From Anaerolineales bacterium (GTDB lineage: Bacteria; Chloroflexota; Anaerolineae; Anaerolineales; Villigracilaceae): a DNA stretch of 41,841 nucleotides. The stretch lies in the NCBI GenBank assembly GCA_017882125.1, contig JADGQC010000005.1:1-41841 (forward strand), written 5' to 3'. Below the pieces are notes generated by a model that made no database searches, had not been told where the DNA came from, and worked only from the letters and a program-made list of their open reading frames with translations. The position numbers and the translations under genes were made by a program. This document shows, in pieces, positions 33,959-41,498 of this stretch (positions are counted from its first letter, which is position 1; each line of letters starts with the position of its first letter).

Positions 33959-34855
33959 CTATTGAGAGTTATCCCCCTGCGCATTGTCAAAATCCGCTGT
34001 TGCAGGTTGCTCTTCCGATTCCCCTCCTGACTGCTCCTCCAATAAACCCCTGGCGCGTTCATCCTGGCTGGGCTCGATGCGCCTGCCGAAGGTCAGGAAA
34101 CCAGTGTGCGCCACCATCCGGTCGGTGGGACGCAACCGGGTTGGTTCCGGTTTGTAATAGCGCAGCAGGAGCTCACACACCTCGACAAACGCGAAATGTT
34201 CACGCCTCATAACGTAGAGCAGTCTCTCAACCTGGTTGAAGGTGGGCACCAGGTTGCAGAAAAAACCACCAGGTTTGAGGGCAGTGCGGACCTGGCGGAT
34301 GTAATCCCATGGGTTCGGTAAATCCAGGAAGCAAGCATCCACATTTTCCTCGGTGATGCCGTCTCCAATATCGCCCAGTCTGAAATCCACCCGTGAATCC
34401 AACCCCAGTCGGTCAAGGTTTTTGCGTGCCAGGTTTTGAAATTCAGTGCGTTTTTCATAGGTCACCACCCGCCCTTGCGGACCCACGGCATAAGCCAATG
34501 CCACAGTCATCGACCCGGATCCGGTGCCCGCTTCAAGGACGGTTTGTCCCGGCCCTATGGACATGCTGGTAAGGATAAAGCCAATATCCTTGGGATACAT
34601 TATTTGCGTGCTGCGCTTCAGGTCCACCAACAGGTCAGCCAGGGAAGGCTGCAGTATAAAAAACGGTGCTCCCTGGTGACTGAATACCTGAGAGCCCCAG
34701 GGTTTCCCGATCAATTCGTCGTGGGTCAAAATGCCGCGGTGCGTGTGGAATGTCCCACCAGGGAGGAGCGGGAAAATAAAATGCTTGTGGCGCAATCCAA
34801 CCAACAATGCCAGGTCACCGGCAGAAGCGTGGGTGGTATTCAAATTCCAGGGCAT
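33959..34855 (-). CDS. trmI: tRNA (adenine-N1-)-methyltransferase TrmI (m1A58)
   Basis: SAM-dependent enzyme that methylates A58 (and A57 in some) in the tRNA T loop. 298 residues. The N-terminal beta domain carries HTHRGILTHDELIGKPWGS, and QIMYPKDIGFIL is the family hallmark before the Rossmann fold. SAM motifs are VLEAGTGSGSMTVALA, VVTYEKRTEF and NVDACFLDLPNPWDYI. The C-terminal part ends in an acidic, Glu/Ser-rich tail of about 40 residues beyond the usual end. ATG 34855 is preferred; a TTG at 34876 is in frame, and neither has a Shine-Dalgarno. Confidence 0.94.
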   Translation of the reverse strand: MPWNLNTTHASAGDLALLVGLRHKHFIFPLLPGGTFHTHRGILTHDELIGKPWGSQVFSHQGAPFFILQPSLADLLVDLKRSTQIMYPKDIGFILTSMSIGPGQTVLEAGTGSGSMTVALAYAVGPQGRVVTYEKRTEFQNLARKNLDRLGLDSRVDFRLGDIGDGITEENVDACFLDLPNPWDYIRQVRTALKPGGFFCNLVPTFNQVERLLYVMRREHFAFVEVCELLLRYYKPEPTRLRPTDRMVAHTGFLTFGRRIEPSQDERARGLLEEQSGGESEEQPATADFDNAQGDNSQ

Positions 34856-34927
34856 TGGATAAGTAGCGGAAATCAAGTAACTGTGGGAGTGAAAGACATT
34901 AGACGGTTACAAGCTTTCCTTCCTCCT

Positions 34928-36838
34928 TTATGGTTTAAGAACCTTTACAAAGAAATCGGAGATGGCATTGTAGCATGCCACCCGGTTGGCATATTTGAGA
35001 ACGTCATGACCTTCATCTTCGAAAAGAAGGATATCGATATTCTTGCCTTTCCGTTTCAAGTCCGCCACCAGTTCTTCGGATTCCTTCGCCACCACGCGCG
35101 GGTCATTTCGACCCTGGATAACCAGCATCGGGCAGGACAATTTGTCGAGGTATGTTTTTGGCGACCGTTCTTGCATGAAAGAACGCCCAGTATTGGTCGC
35201 CGGGTCTCCGAGGACAACTTTAAAAAATGGCTTCCATGTCTCCGGGAGACGCTCGTAGAAGGTGATCAGGTCGTAGGGTCCGAACATGTCACAGGCAGCA
35301 GACCAAAGATCCGGGTGACGACCAGCGAGGGTGAGCGTCATGTACCCGCCATAAGAACGGCCAACCACGGCGGAATGCTTTAGATCCAGGCGTTTGTCTT
35401 TTGGCAGGATGCTGGTCATTGCATGCACGTGATCGAGGCGGTCCTGCCCGCCCCAATCACTGTCCACTCGTTTCATGTAATCCAACCCGTAACCGCTGGA
35501 CCCGCGTACATTTGGCACAAAGACTGCGAAACCGCGCAAGGTGAGAAATTGGATGAGCGGCATCGAAAACCAGGCAAAATCAGGGCGTTCCTGGCTCTGC
35601 GGCCCACCGTGGATATAGTAAACCAAAGGGCGCGGGCCTTTAAAGCCAAGGATATCGGCTGGAAGGTAAAGGCGGGCTGAGATCCGCAGCCCATCATGAG
35701 AAACAAATGAAGCGTCCTCCCCTTTCGAGAGCTGATTTTCCGGGATTCCCAGGATGCGTTCTTCGGTGTGCATCACGATGGTTTCGCGGTCTTTGCCTTC
35801 AATGGTATAAACCTGGGTAGGGCTGACCGCAGTGGAAAATGACAGGATGAAACGGTCACCCTTGATATCATAATAAATGGTTTCCATTTTGCCATCCGAG
35901 AGATCGCCATCACCCACCAAGGTGTGCTTGAGCGTCATCACCCTCAATGTTTCATTGTAGGTGCCCTCATACTCCCACGAACATCCATCAATATTGAATG
36001 CAACCAGGTAATAAGTGCCTTTAAGGTGCGAGAGGCCGCTCAATTCACCCACGCCGTTGTGCAGAACTCCTTTAAGTTGGGCTGGCTGGATCTCCCCCGG
36101 GTTGGAAAGGTCAATCACGCCGAGACTATATTTGTCGTCAAACAGGGCGCTCGTTAAAAGCACGCCACTACCAGACGGCGTCCAAACAGCTGCTCCAATA
36201 CCATTTGGGGGCAGTGATTCCCCTTTCTTGCGCTTGTCGATCGGCTTCCCATACAACAAACTTTTCTTCCCCTTTTCCAGCATCCATAAAACGATGTCCC
36301 CAGCGGAGTATCCATCCCCGATCAAGATCCGAGTGTGATCAGCATTCGGGCTGTAAGGGATGGATCCCCACTCGGATTCAGCAAGTTTGGTGAGCATATT
36401 AGACCGCAGGTCGCCGCGGTACGCTTCATGGAGCCCTTTGTCGCGACGCTCTGCATTTAGATAAATAATATTCCTTTCGATGTCACATTCTGTTAAATGC
36501 ACGCGGTAATTTGAAAGCGCCCCGTCAAAGGCCGTTTCTGGAAATCCACCATTAATCGGAATAAGCATTGGCTGGTAGTTTTCATCCCCATCGTGATCAA
36601 GCATGACGAGAATCTTGTCAAGGAGAGGTAAAACATAAAATGAATAGCCTCCCACGAGATCCGGGTTCTGCATGGAAATATCGGGAGGCAGGAGAGGTTC
36701 GGGAACCGATCCCCCGTAATACATTGCATAGAGGCTCAGGTGTCCTGAAAGATTGCTCACAAAAAATATCCGGTCACCTACGAGTTGAGGGGAAAGATGC
36801 AAACGGGCAGATAAGAATGATTCGATCCTGGCAGCCAT
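34928..36838 (-). CDS. S9-family prolyl oligopeptidase/acylaminoacyl-peptidase-like serine peptidase
   Basis: 636 residues. Residues about 1-370 form a beta-propeller-like domain; about 380-636 are the alpha/beta-hydrolase domain. The catalytic triad is visible: Ser495 in GRSYGGYM, Asp579 in QGRNDPRV and His611 in EDEGHDVL, with the oxyanion loop region PLVYYIHGGPQSQ. The order and spacing fit S9C acylaminoacyl peptidases. No signal peptide, so it is cytoplasmic and probably trims short peptides. AAAGGA lies seven bases before the ATG. The 72-base gap to trmI suggests cotranscription. Confidence 0.93.
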   Translation of the reverse strand: MAARIESFLSARLHLSPQLVGDRIFFVSNLSGHLSLYAMYYGGSVPEPLLPPDISMQNPDLVGGYSFYVLPLLDKILVMLDHDGDENYQPMLIPINGGFPETAFDGALSNYRVHLTECDIERNIIYLNAERRDKGLHEAYRGDLRSNMLTKLAESEWGSIPYSPNADHTRILIGDGYSAGDIVLWMLEKGKKSLLYGKPIDKRKKGESLPPNGIGAAVWTPSGSGVLLTSALFDDKYSLGVIDLSNPGEIQPAQLKGVLHNGVGELSGLSHLKGTYYLVAFNIDGCSWEYEGTYNETLRVMTLKHTLVGDGDLSDGKMETIYYDIKGDRFILSFSTAVSPTQVYTIEGKDRETIVMHTEERILGIPENQLSKGEDASFVSHDGLRISARLYLPADILGFKGPRPLVYYIHGGPQSQERPDFAWFSMPLIQFLTLRGFAVFVPNVRGSSGYGLDYMKRVDSDWGGQDRLDHVHAMTSILPKDKRLDLKHSAVVGRSYGGYMTLTLAGRHPDLWSAACDMFGPYDLITFYERLPETWKPFFKVVLGDPATNTGRSFMQERSPKTYLDKLSCPMLVIQGRNDPRVVAKESEELVADLKRKGKNIDILLFEDEGHDVLKYANRVACYNAISDFFVKVLKP

Positions 36839-36883
36839 GAAGTTGTCCTTTCTTCAGGAATAAATAATATTATCACGAAAGTC

Positions 36884-36912
36884 TTGACGAATTTCAACCC
36901 GCCAGATAAAAT
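36884..36912 (+). promoter_or_regulatory. sigma-70 promoter for the cold-shock gene
   Basis: TTGACG at 36884-36889 and TAAAAT at 36907-36912, 17 bases apart. Both are one base from consensus. The transcript would start near 36919. Confidence 0.7.
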
Positions 36913-36918
36913 GTAGCC

Positions 36919-37081
36919 GTTAGGTGGTAAGTGTTCGTGCTGGAATCGCAGGAAGCCGGCCCAAGAGCAATCCACGAGGGTCGGTGTTTTTTAAATAAAT
37001 CATCGCTGGGACACCTCGACCGCACTGAATACCGAGCACCATTATCCTATTCTTTTTTTTCAAGTAAGGAGAAGCAATAAA
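36919..37081 (+). promoter_or_regulatory. long 5' leader of the cold-shock gene
   Basis: About 160 bases between the predicted transcription start and the ATG. cspA-type genes of other bacteria have such leaders, which refold in the cold and control translation. A run of eight T (about 37053-37060) precedes the AAGGAG ribosome site. No specific known motif recognised. Confidence 0.45.
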
Positions 37082-37291
37082 ATGGCAGAGCGTGTGACCG
37101 GTACGGTCAAATGGTTCAATGCGTCGAAGGGCTACGGCTTCCTCGCACACGAAGGCGGCCCGGATGTTTTCGTCCACTACAGTGCGATCGAGTCTGACGG
37201 GTTCCGCACCCTTCAGGAAGGCCAGGCGGTCGAGTTCGAAGTTGAACAAGGACCCAAGGGCCTCCAGGCAGCGCACGTAAAACCCATGTAA
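37082..37291 (+). CDS. cspA: Cold-shock-domain protein
   Basis: Single-stranded nucleic-acid chaperone of 69 residues, one OB-fold. [16 protein letters not shown] holds RNP1 (KGYGFL), and DVFVHYSAI holds RNP2 (VFVHY). The length and every key aromatic residue match CspA/CspB. AAGGAGAAG lies five to seven bases upstream of the ATG. It is a single gene with its own promoter, long leader and terminator. Confidence 0.97.
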   Translation: MAERVTGTVKWFNASKGYGFLAHEGGPDVFVHYSAIESDGFRTLQEGQAVEFEVEQGPKGLQAAHVKPM

Positions 37292-37306
37292 TCTTTCAAT
37301 TGAACC

Positions 37307-37346
37307 AAAAAAAGTTCCTCCCCATCAGCGGGGAGGGACTTTTTTT
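37307..37346 (+). terminator. Rho-independent terminator of the cold-shock gene
   Basis: Stem of about 17 bp (37307-37323 with 37330-37346) with one imperfect pair and a 6-base loop; the right arm ends in seven T. The A run on the left arm makes it bidirectional, so it can also serve the opposing gene that ends at 37373. Confidence 0.9.
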
Positions 37347-37372
37347 ATTTAATGGAACTATTGTAGGGGAAA

Positions 37373-37645
37373 TTATCTTCTCGTGGAAATTTCCACCCGA
37401 CTCAACCATTCACCAACGAACAGAAAAACCGCACTTCCAAAAGTTGCCAAACCGGCATTGATGGGGCCTGCGGCTGCGAATGTCCACCCAATTGCGCTTC
37501 CAATACCATGTCCAATCCAGAATCCAAGCCAGGATAGCAATATGTATAAAGCAAGCTTGCTCAAGCCGCCACCCTTCCAGAAATGGAAAGCGGTCCCATA
37601 AATTGAAGAAAGGATAATTCCAAATACGATGGCAGGGAAAGTCAT
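37373..37645 (-). CDS. small hypothetical membrane protein
   Basis: 90 residues with three hydrophobic segments (about 3-20, 28-50, 58-80) and many small residues, including GIGSAIGWTFAAAGPINAGL. It ends in a short basic tail. No named family recognised. The ribosome site is weak (GAGAG). It lies between mnmA and the cold-shock gene on the minus strand, with 47 bases to the end of mnmA, so it could be cotranscribed with mnmA or independent. Confidence 0.7.
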   Translation of the reverse strand: MTFPAIVFGIILSSIYGTAFHFWKGGGLSKLALYILLSWLGFWIGHGIGSAIGWTFAAAGPINAGLATFGSAVFLFVGEWLSRVEISTRR

Positions 37646-37692
37646 AACTCTCTCGATGAGCGAGATTATATCATAAACTGGCTATACGCAGT

Positions 37693-38775
37693 TTAATCAA
37701 TCATCCCCCCGCCGAGAACCAAGTCGCCATCATAGAAAACCGCGGCTTGACCGGGAGTAATATCGCGCTGAGGTTTATCAAACCGGGCACTGATGCTGTT
37801 GGAATATTCATTTGGATAATCAATTTCCAAGGGCGTGACCTCCGCCCAGGCTTCACTGGCAGTATAACGCGTTTTTACCTGCGCTCGAAATGATTCCATT
37901 GGAGCCTGCCCTGAAATCCAATTCACTTCCCTGGCAACCAGATCGCGCAATCCCAGCTCCTCCTTTTCTCCGACCGTCAGGGTATTTGTCGCCACATCTT
38001 TTGAAAGCACATAGAGGGGAACGTGAGATTCAACACCCAACCCTTTGCGCTGACCAATTGTGTAATATGCCAGCCCCTGGTGTTCGCCTACAGTTTTCCC
38101 CTCACTATTTACGATGGTTCCCGGAACACCGATTTGGGGGGCATTCCGTTGAAGGAACCCACGATAATCCTCCCCGGCCAAAAAACACAAGTCCTGGCTG
38201 TCTGACCTTGTGGCGGTAGGCAGGCCAAAATCACCGGCAAGTTTACGGATTTCCGGCTTGGAATACTCCCCCACCGGGAAGAGTGCCTTAGCCAGTTTTT
38301 CCTGTGTCAAAACGTGAAGTACATAAGACTGGTCTTTGGAATGATCAACAGAACGCAATAGTTGCCAGCTTCCATCCGTCAGTTTACGAGTCCGGGCATA
38401 ATGCCCGGTTGCCAGGTAATCCGCTCCATGTGCCAATGCATGATTGAGCAGGAAATCCCATTTGACCCGCTGGTTGCATATCACGCAGGGATTGGGAGTC
38501 ACGCCGCGCGCATACCCGTCCAGGAAAGATTGCACAACAATGGATCTGAATAACTCTTTCGCATCCACGACATAGAAAGGTATATCTAGCTTCGCTGCCA
38601 CCCGGCGGGCAAGAGCCATGGAATCCGGGGTGCAACAGCGATTGGAGTCTTCCTTGCCAGTTTCACTCCAAAGGCGCAACATCATACCGGTAACATCATA
38701 GCCCTGTTGTTTGAGCAGGGCCGCCGCGACCGAAGAATCTACACCTCCCGACATGGCAACAACGACTTTAGACAT
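37693..38775 (-). CDS. mnmA: tRNA-specific 2-thiouridylase MnmA
   Basis: Puts the 2-thio group on U34 of tRNA(Glu/Gln/Lys). 360 residues. The PP-loop SGGVDSSVAAALLKQQGYDV is at 9-28. The catalytic cysteines lie in NPCVICNQRVKWD (near 98-101) and DSQDLCFLAG (near 198). Other family blocks are LATGHYAR, KDQSYVLHVL, and EHQGLAYYTIGQRKGLG. The C-terminal beta-barrel ends with ITPGQAAVFYDGDLVLGGG. It starts nine bases after the cysteine desulfurase stop, its sulfur donor. Confidence 0.97.
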   Translation of the reverse strand: MSKVVVAMSGGVDSSVAAALLKQQGYDVTGMMLRLWSETGKEDSNRCCTPDSMALARRVAAKLDIPFYVVDAKELFRSIVVQSFLDGYARGVTPNPCVICNQRVKWDFLLNHALAHGADYLATGHYARTRKLTDGSWQLLRSVDHSKDQSYVLHVLTQEKLAKALFPVGEYSKPEIRKLAGDFGLPTATRSDSQDLCFLAGEDYRGFLQRNAPQIGVPGTIVNSEGKTVGEHQGLAYYTIGQRKGLGVESHVPLYVLSKDVATNTLTVGEKEELGLRDLVAREVNWISGQAPMESFRAQVKTRYTASEAWAEVTPLEIDYPNEYSNSISARFDKPQRDITPGQAAVFYDGDLVLGGGMID

Positions 38776-38784
38776 TTTTATAAC

Positions 38785-39957
38785 TTATTCCCACTTATCC
38801 GGAGTTAATGCTCTAGCCTGTTGAATGATGCCAGGTACTGCCTTTAAAAATGCGTCAATATGGGCGGGGGTTGTCCCGGCACCCAACGTCACGCGCAGCG
38901 ATCCCAGCCCCCAATCACGGGACAGCCCAATTGCAGTCATTACTTCGCTTGGTTCGGGATTACCAGTCTTACAGGCAGACCCGGACGAGCATGCAAAGCC
39001 GGCTGCGTCAAGCAGGGTAAGGAGCAAGTTTCCATCCACATCTTTGAAGGCAAAAGAACAATGATTGGGCAATCGATCAACAGGATGACCCGTCAGGAGG
39101 GAATCTGGGACCTCCTCAAGGATTGTCCCAACGATTCGGTCTCGAAGCGGGCGGACGTGGTCCATGCGCTGAACGCGTTCTTCTTTAGTCAACCGAAGTG
39201 CTGCTGCAAACCCAACGGCATAAGGAACATTTTGAGTTCCAGCCCGCAGACCATTCTCCTGTCCACCGCCAGTTTGGATCGGAAAAATGGGAGTACCAGT
39301 TCGGACATAAAGCACCCCAATGCCTTTTGGTCCATAAAACTTGTGCGCGCCAAGTGACATCAAGTCGACATTTAACGTCTGAACATCCAGCGGAAGATAT
39401 GCAGCCGCCTGGACGGCATCGGTGTGAAAGGGAATATTGTGGGCACGACAAACAGCTCCAATTTCTGAAACCGGATTAACTGTGCCAATTTCATTATTTG
39501 CATACATCACCGAGACAAGGGCAGTATCCTTGCATATAGCATTCGCCACCGTTTCTTGAGTGATGGCTCCATATTTATCGGTCTTCAGCCATTCGACCTG
39601 GAAACCATAAACCTCTGCCAATTGGATCGCGGTCTTACTGACAGCATGATGCTCGGCCTGGCTCGCGAGAATCCAGGTAGCTCCGGATTTTTCACGCATG
39701 GCAAGGGCAGTCCCACGGAGGGCGAGGTTATCAGACTCAGTCCCACAAGATGTAAAAACGATCTCTTGCGGAAGACAGTTTAGTTCTGATGAGATCGTTT
39801 CGCGGGCAGATTCAACTGCTGCCTCAGCCTGCTGTCCATAGCGATGGATCGAAGAGGGATTGCCGAATGTTTCATTGAAGTAAGGGGACATGGCACCCAG
39901 TACACGCGGGTGAACTGGTGTGGTGGCGGCATAGTCCAAATAGATGTGGTCAATCAT
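38785..39957 (-). CDS. iscS: Cysteine desulfurase, IscS/NifS class
   Basis: PLP enzyme that takes sulfur from cysteine as an enzyme persulfide for thiolation and Fe-S assembly. 390 residues. YLDYAATTPVHPRVL at the start, QAEHHAVSKT (His stacking on PLP), SLGAHKFYGPKGIG (Schiff-base Lys) and the active-site loop CSSGSACKTGNPEPS (catalytic Cys near 327). That loop is the long, group I (IscS/NifS) form. mnmA follows after nine bases; no iscU or iscR is in the window, so dedicated tRNA thiolation is a reasonable role. The ATG has no Shine-Dalgarno; TATAAT lies eight bases before it. Confidence 0.95.
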   Translation of the reverse strand: MIDHIYLDYAATTPVHPRVLGAMSPYFNETFGNPSSIHRYGQQAEAAVESARETISSELNCLPQEIVFTSCGTESDNLALRGTALAMREKSGATWILASQAEHHAVSKTAIQLAEVYGFQVEWLKTDKYGAITQETVANAICKDTALVSVMYANNEIGTVNPVSEIGAVCRAHNIPFHTDAVQAAAYLPLDVQTLNVDLMSLGAHKFYGPKGIGVLYVRTGTPIFPIQTGGGQENGLRAGTQNVPYAVGFAAALRLTKEERVQRMDHVRPLRDRIVGTILEEVPDSLLTGHPVDRLPNHCSFAFKDVDGNLLLTLLDAAGFACSSGSACKTGNPEPSEVMTAIGLSRDWGLGSLRVTLGAGTTPAHIDAFLKAVPGIIQQARALTPDKWE

Positions 39958-39965
39958 AGGAAAGG

Positions 39966-39971
39966 ATTATA
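39966..39971 (-). promoter_or_regulatory. -10 box candidate for a leaderless cysteine desulfurase transcript
   Basis: TATAAT on the minus strand, eight bases before ATG 39957. The ATG lacks a Shine-Dalgarno. No good -35 is seen at 17 bases; that place is occupied by the 20-base tandem repeat, which could bind an activator or repressor. Confidence 0.4.
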
Positions 39972-40037
39972 CCGCTTCGCGGCACGGTGTACCCCTGCGG
40001 AGTGCGGTGCACCGCTGGGGTGGTATTTTACCGCCCT
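39971..40037. repeat. 20-base imperfect tandem repeat with GGTGNACC palindromes
   Basis: Units start with ACC at 39971, 39991, 40011 and (shifted one base) 40030. Units one and two are alike at 13 of 20 bases. The joints form GGTGTACC (39986-39993) and the palindrome GCGGTGCACCGC (40004-40015). It overlaps the expected -35 of the cysteine desulfurase promoter. Likely operator cluster. Confidence 0.55.
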
Positions 40038-40137
40038 ATGACATGATCTACCCCAGTACATCATATAGTATCGGAAGTGAAAAAATATTTTCTATCAGGG
40101 TCAAATTATTAAAAAAGTATGTTAGCCTGTGAGAGCC

Positions 40138-40241
40138 GGGATGCTATCCTCCACATATGGGGATGATGTCCCGATACTGCTGGGATGTTATCCCCCAAAT
40201 ACGGGGATGATATCCCGATCGTGCTGGGATGTTATAATCCC
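40138..40241. repeat. array of five GGGAT-N3-ATCCC palindromes with a 22-base period
   Basis: Palindromes start at 40138, 40160, 40182, 40204 and 40226, exactly 22 bases apart (two helix turns). Two 44-base units (40138-40181 and 40182-40225) match at 37 of 44 bases. The fifth palindrome is stretched to GGGAT-N6-ATCCC and contains the TATAAT in front of scpA. The regular phasing points to cooperative binding of a dimeric regulator on one face of the DNA. Confidence 0.75.
40233..40238 (+). promoter_or_regulatory. -10 box of scpA
   Basis: TATAAT, eleven bases before the scpA ATG at 40250, leaving a leader of about five bases at most. It lies inside the fifth palindrome of the array, so a protein bound there would cover the promoter. 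Confidence 0.45.
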
Positions 40242-40249
40242 AATATCCC

Positions 40250-41035
40250 ATGGATCCGAACCTGCAACAAACCCAGCTCCCCCACCAGTCTGGCGGTTAC
40301 TCCGTCTCGACTCCCGTTTATGAGGGGCCACTCGATCTGCTCCTGCAACTGATCGAGCGCGCAGAACTGGATATCACCGCAATATCCCTGGCACTGGTCA
40401 CTGACCAATACCTGGCGTACATCCATCAGATGCAAGTTCCTGCGGATGATATTTCAGGATTCCTGGTAGTCGCAGCCAAGTTGATCCAGATCAAGTCAGA
40501 AGCTTTACTACCCAGGCCTCCGGTCAGGGAAGCAGGTGAGGAAAACCTGGGCGAGGCGCTGGCGTATCAGCTGCGAATTTACAAGCGCTACAAGGAACTT
40601 TCCAACTGGCTGGATGACCGCGAAACTCGGCATTTGCGTACATATTTACGGGTGGCTCCTCCCCCCAAAGTGGAAAGCCGCCTCGACCTTTCCGATATTA
40701 CCCTCAATGACCTACTGGCTGCCGCTGTGGAAATTTTTTCGGATGAAGCAGAGAAACAGGCATTGGGAACGATTATTTCGGCACCGCGCATAACTATTCG
40801 GGAAAAAATCGCATTGATCGCTGACCGCTTGGGAAAGGAAAAAAGCGCCTCCTTTAACGGAATGCTGGGAAAAAAACCGACCCGCCTGGAGGTGGTGGTT
40901 ACCTTCCTGGCACTCCTGGAACTGGTCAAACGCTATCGTGTTTCCGCCAGACAGGACAAATTGTTCAGCGACATTCAAATTGAGAGGCTGGAGGAGTGGG
41001 GGACCAACGAAGACCTGGAAATCGAATTCGAATAA
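40250..41035 (+). CDS. scpA: Segregation and condensation protein A (kleisin)
   Basis: Kleisin subunit that closes the SMC ring with ScpB for chromosome condensation and segregation. 261 residues. The N-terminal domain shows TPVYEGPLDLLLQLIERAEL, YLAYIHQMQVPADDISGFLV and AAKLIQIKSEALLP, the Smc-neck-binding helix bundle. The C-terminal winged helix (about 185-255) shows VVVTFLALLELVKRYRVSA. The middle (about 95-180) is the expected linker. No Shine-Dalgarno; see the TATAAT box and palindrome array just upstream. scpB, usually next door, does not follow; the next gene is an unrelated membrane protein 84 bases on. Confidence 0.95.
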   Translation: MDPNLQQTQLPHQSGGYSVSTPVYEGPLDLLLQLIERAELDITAISLALVTDQYLAYIHQMQVPADDISGFLVVAAKLIQIKSEALLPRPPVREAGEENLGEALAYQLRIYKRYKELSNWLDDRETRHLRTYLRVAPPPKVESRLDLSDITLNDLLAAAVEIFSDEAEKQALGTIISAPRITIREKIALIADRLGKEKSASFNGMLGKKPTRLEVVVTFLALLELVKRYRVSARQDKLFSDIQIERLEEWGTNEDLEIEFE

Positions 41036-41119
41036 TTTTGCAAACGGGTTGTTACCTGTATTAATTTTCAACCAATTTAGCTGTATACTAAATTATTCCG
41101 ATTCTAGAAGGAAATCCCC

Positions 41120-41482
41120 GTGAATAATATTGAAATCCTGTACTACGTGAGAGATGCAGTAGCATGTTTGGGGGTATTGGTCGGTTTGGGCGGCGCAGTC
41201 TTTCTATTTACCCGTAAAAAGGTCATGCCAGGCGTCCTGGCCCTGATCGGTTTTATTTTCCTGGGCATCGAGCCGTCCTTGGATATAATCCTGTGGCGGA
41301 TCCTGGGGAACAACTCTAATGCCAATTACGATACGTTAAATTACACGTATGCATGCATCACCGGCCCGGCGCTATTCCTGGGAATCTTATTGATAGTATT
41401 GGCCTTCGTTAATGGTTTCCGGGAAACCAAGTTACCCCCTCCACCCATGGAACCACCGGTAGACCTGCCGCCAACCATTTAA
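41120..41482 (+). CDS. hypothetical membrane protein
   Basis: 120 residues with three membrane segments (about 10-30, 38-58, 84-106) and a proline-rich C-terminal tail (LPPPPMEPPVDLPP). No named family recognised. The start is GTG 41120 with AAGGAAA about seven bases upstream. Expressed after scpA or from its own promoter; a terminator follows. Confidence 0.72.
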   Translation: MNNIEILYYVRDAVACLGVLVGLGGAVFLFTRKKVMPGVLALIGFIFLGIEPSLDIILWRILGNNSNANYDTLNYTYACITGPALFLGILLIVLAFVNGFRETKLPPPPMEPPVDLPPTI

Positions 41483-41498
41483 TATTTGGTTGATGGTA

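Noticed and set aside
33673-34212. 179-codon plus-strand frame between the Nudix and trmI genes
   Set aside because: Overlaps the ends of both genes; no domain, low-complexity composition.
34436-35383. 315-codon plus-strand frame across trmI and the S9 peptidase
   Set aside because: Both minus-strand genes carry complete family motifs here; the frame is their shadow.
40138-40241. CRISPR array
   Set aside because: The units are directly adjacent 22/44-base repeats with no unique spacers, and there are no cas genes.
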